A stretch of DNA of 64,000 nucleotides from Paraniabella defluvii (GTDB lineage Bacteria; Bacteroidota; Bacteroidia; Chitinophagales; Chitinophagaceae). The position numbers and the translations under genes are program-made. Shown piece after piece: positions 63,456 through 64,000 of the stretch. The notes under the pieces are model-generated. The model was not told where the DNA came from. It did no database searches and was given only the letters and a program-made list of their open reading frames with translations. The stretch is from NCBI GenBank assembly GCA_019316985.1, contig CP079215.1:5704001-5768000 (forward strand). Reading direction: 5' to 3'. Each line of letters begins with the position of its first letter. The first letter of the stretch is position 1.

Positions 63456-64000
63456 TTATTGCCGGCGCTGGTAAATCAGTTGTAAAACCATGGCCGGATT
63501 TTCATCCATATTTGTTCCTGAATATAAATTGCCGGAATTTTCATAACCCAACTTGTGTATGATATATAAATCCTCATGGAGTGTTTTTGTATTACTGATA
63601 TTGAAATAAAAAATGTTAAAAAAGCAAAAAATACAGATCATGGTCATATTGCTTTTCACAAAACGGTGCGCCCGCATGAGGTGCACTTTTACTGTGTTAG
63701 CCGATATATTAAGGAAGCTCGCAATTTCATTACGGTTTAGCCCTGCTTCACGATTAAGCCAATACACTTTTCTTTGCATCTGCGGCAATCGTATCAATAT
63801 ATTTTCGAATTGTTGCAACTGCTCTTTATACAACAAACGGTTTTCCTTCATCCGGTAATGGTTTATCAACCACTTTTGAAAGATCTGCCTCTTTTAAATA
63901 CCTGGCTTTTTTTAAGGTGCTTGTATGCTTCGTGGGTGGCCACGCGGTACAGCCAGCCGCCGGGATTGTCATAGGTCATATCCTCCCTTCTACTCCATAG
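63456..64000 (-). CDS. ECF-type sigma factor, N-terminus outside window (frameshifted)
   Basis: The gene begins beyond base 64000. Visible: region 2 end NPGGWLYRVATHEAYKHLKK near 63970-63910 and region 4 LPQMQRKVYWLNREAGLNRN, EIASFLNISANTVKVHLMRA (HTH). Frames change near 63905 and 63860. After region 4 an unusual tail of about 68 residues with a hydrophobic stretch (MICIFCFFNIFYFNI) extends to 63456; one extra T near 63635 would stop it early, so it may be an error. No anti-sigma gene is visible. Confidence 0.8.

Noticed and set aside
1..64000. Broken genes as real pseudogenes
   Set aside because: Indispensable genes are broken as often as others, and the breaks are one-base changes often in homopolymers; sequence error is the simpler reading.

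Overview
The window looks like a chromosomal piece from a Bacteroidota bacterium, most probably family Chitinophagaceae. Promoters carry the Bacteroidota -7 box TAnnTTTG, sometimes with a -33 TTTG. Typical families are present: DUF6266, fused ABC-2 permease/GldG proteins, a CarboxypepD_reg-like protein, and a folK/deoxynucleoside kinase pair. The family assignment is inferred from how the proteins read, not from a search.

Most long genes are interrupted by one to several single-base frameshifts, often in homopolymers. Genes a free-living cell can hardly lose (pgk, ppa, serC, folK) are hit as often as accessory ones, while gapA, serA, cspA and several small genes are intact. I treat the shifts as probable sequencing or assembly indels, annotate each gene over its reconstructed span, and say where the frame changes.

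Layout. 1-16.7 kb is housekeeping: pgl, queG, an ABC permease, sppA, folK-dNK, an MFS transporter, a GNAT enzyme, serC-serA, dgkA, pgk and gapA. 16.8-20.9 kb has two identical tRNA-Glu(UUC) genes flanking a 3.8 kb cassette (VOC protein, AraC regulator, two SDR enzymes). 21-28.3 kb holds a MocR-type regulator, an NmrA-like protein, a DUF1508 protein, a TPR lipoprotein and two unknown exported proteins.

28.6-38.9 kb is a defence and mobile-element island. It contains a HEPN protein with a partner gene and a divergent XRE regulator, then a minus-strand cluster: XRE-ImmA/IrrE fusion, PIN-like protein, CD-NTase, E1/E2 fusion (Cap2), JAB peptidase (Cap3) and DUF4297-SAVED effector (Cap4). The last four form a complete type II CBASS operon. 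The CD-NTase ends in glycine, as needed for Cap2-dependent C-terminal conjugation. The cluster promoter is overlaid by a near-perfect inverted repeat, and just upstream lie two abutting arrays of 11-bp and 10-bp direct repeats. The island continues with a DUF6266 gene, an excisionase-like HTH gene and about 115-bp tandem repeats.

38.9-47.5 kb carries a VIT/CCC1 transporter, an erythromycin-esterase-family protein, a TetR regulator with two matching operators and a string of small stress-type genes, then a fatty-acid desaturase, a DEAD-box-family helicase and a cold-shock protein. 47.5-54.7 kb has a MaoC-like protein, inorganic pyrophosphatase, a DedA protein, an SDR, a Crp/Fnr regulator, a sterol-desaturase-family enzyme and an S41 peptidase. 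54.7-63.2 kb is one minus-strand operon: ABC ATPase, two tandem permease-GldG fusions and two tandem MutS-like ATPases. The window ends inside an ECF sigma factor gene.
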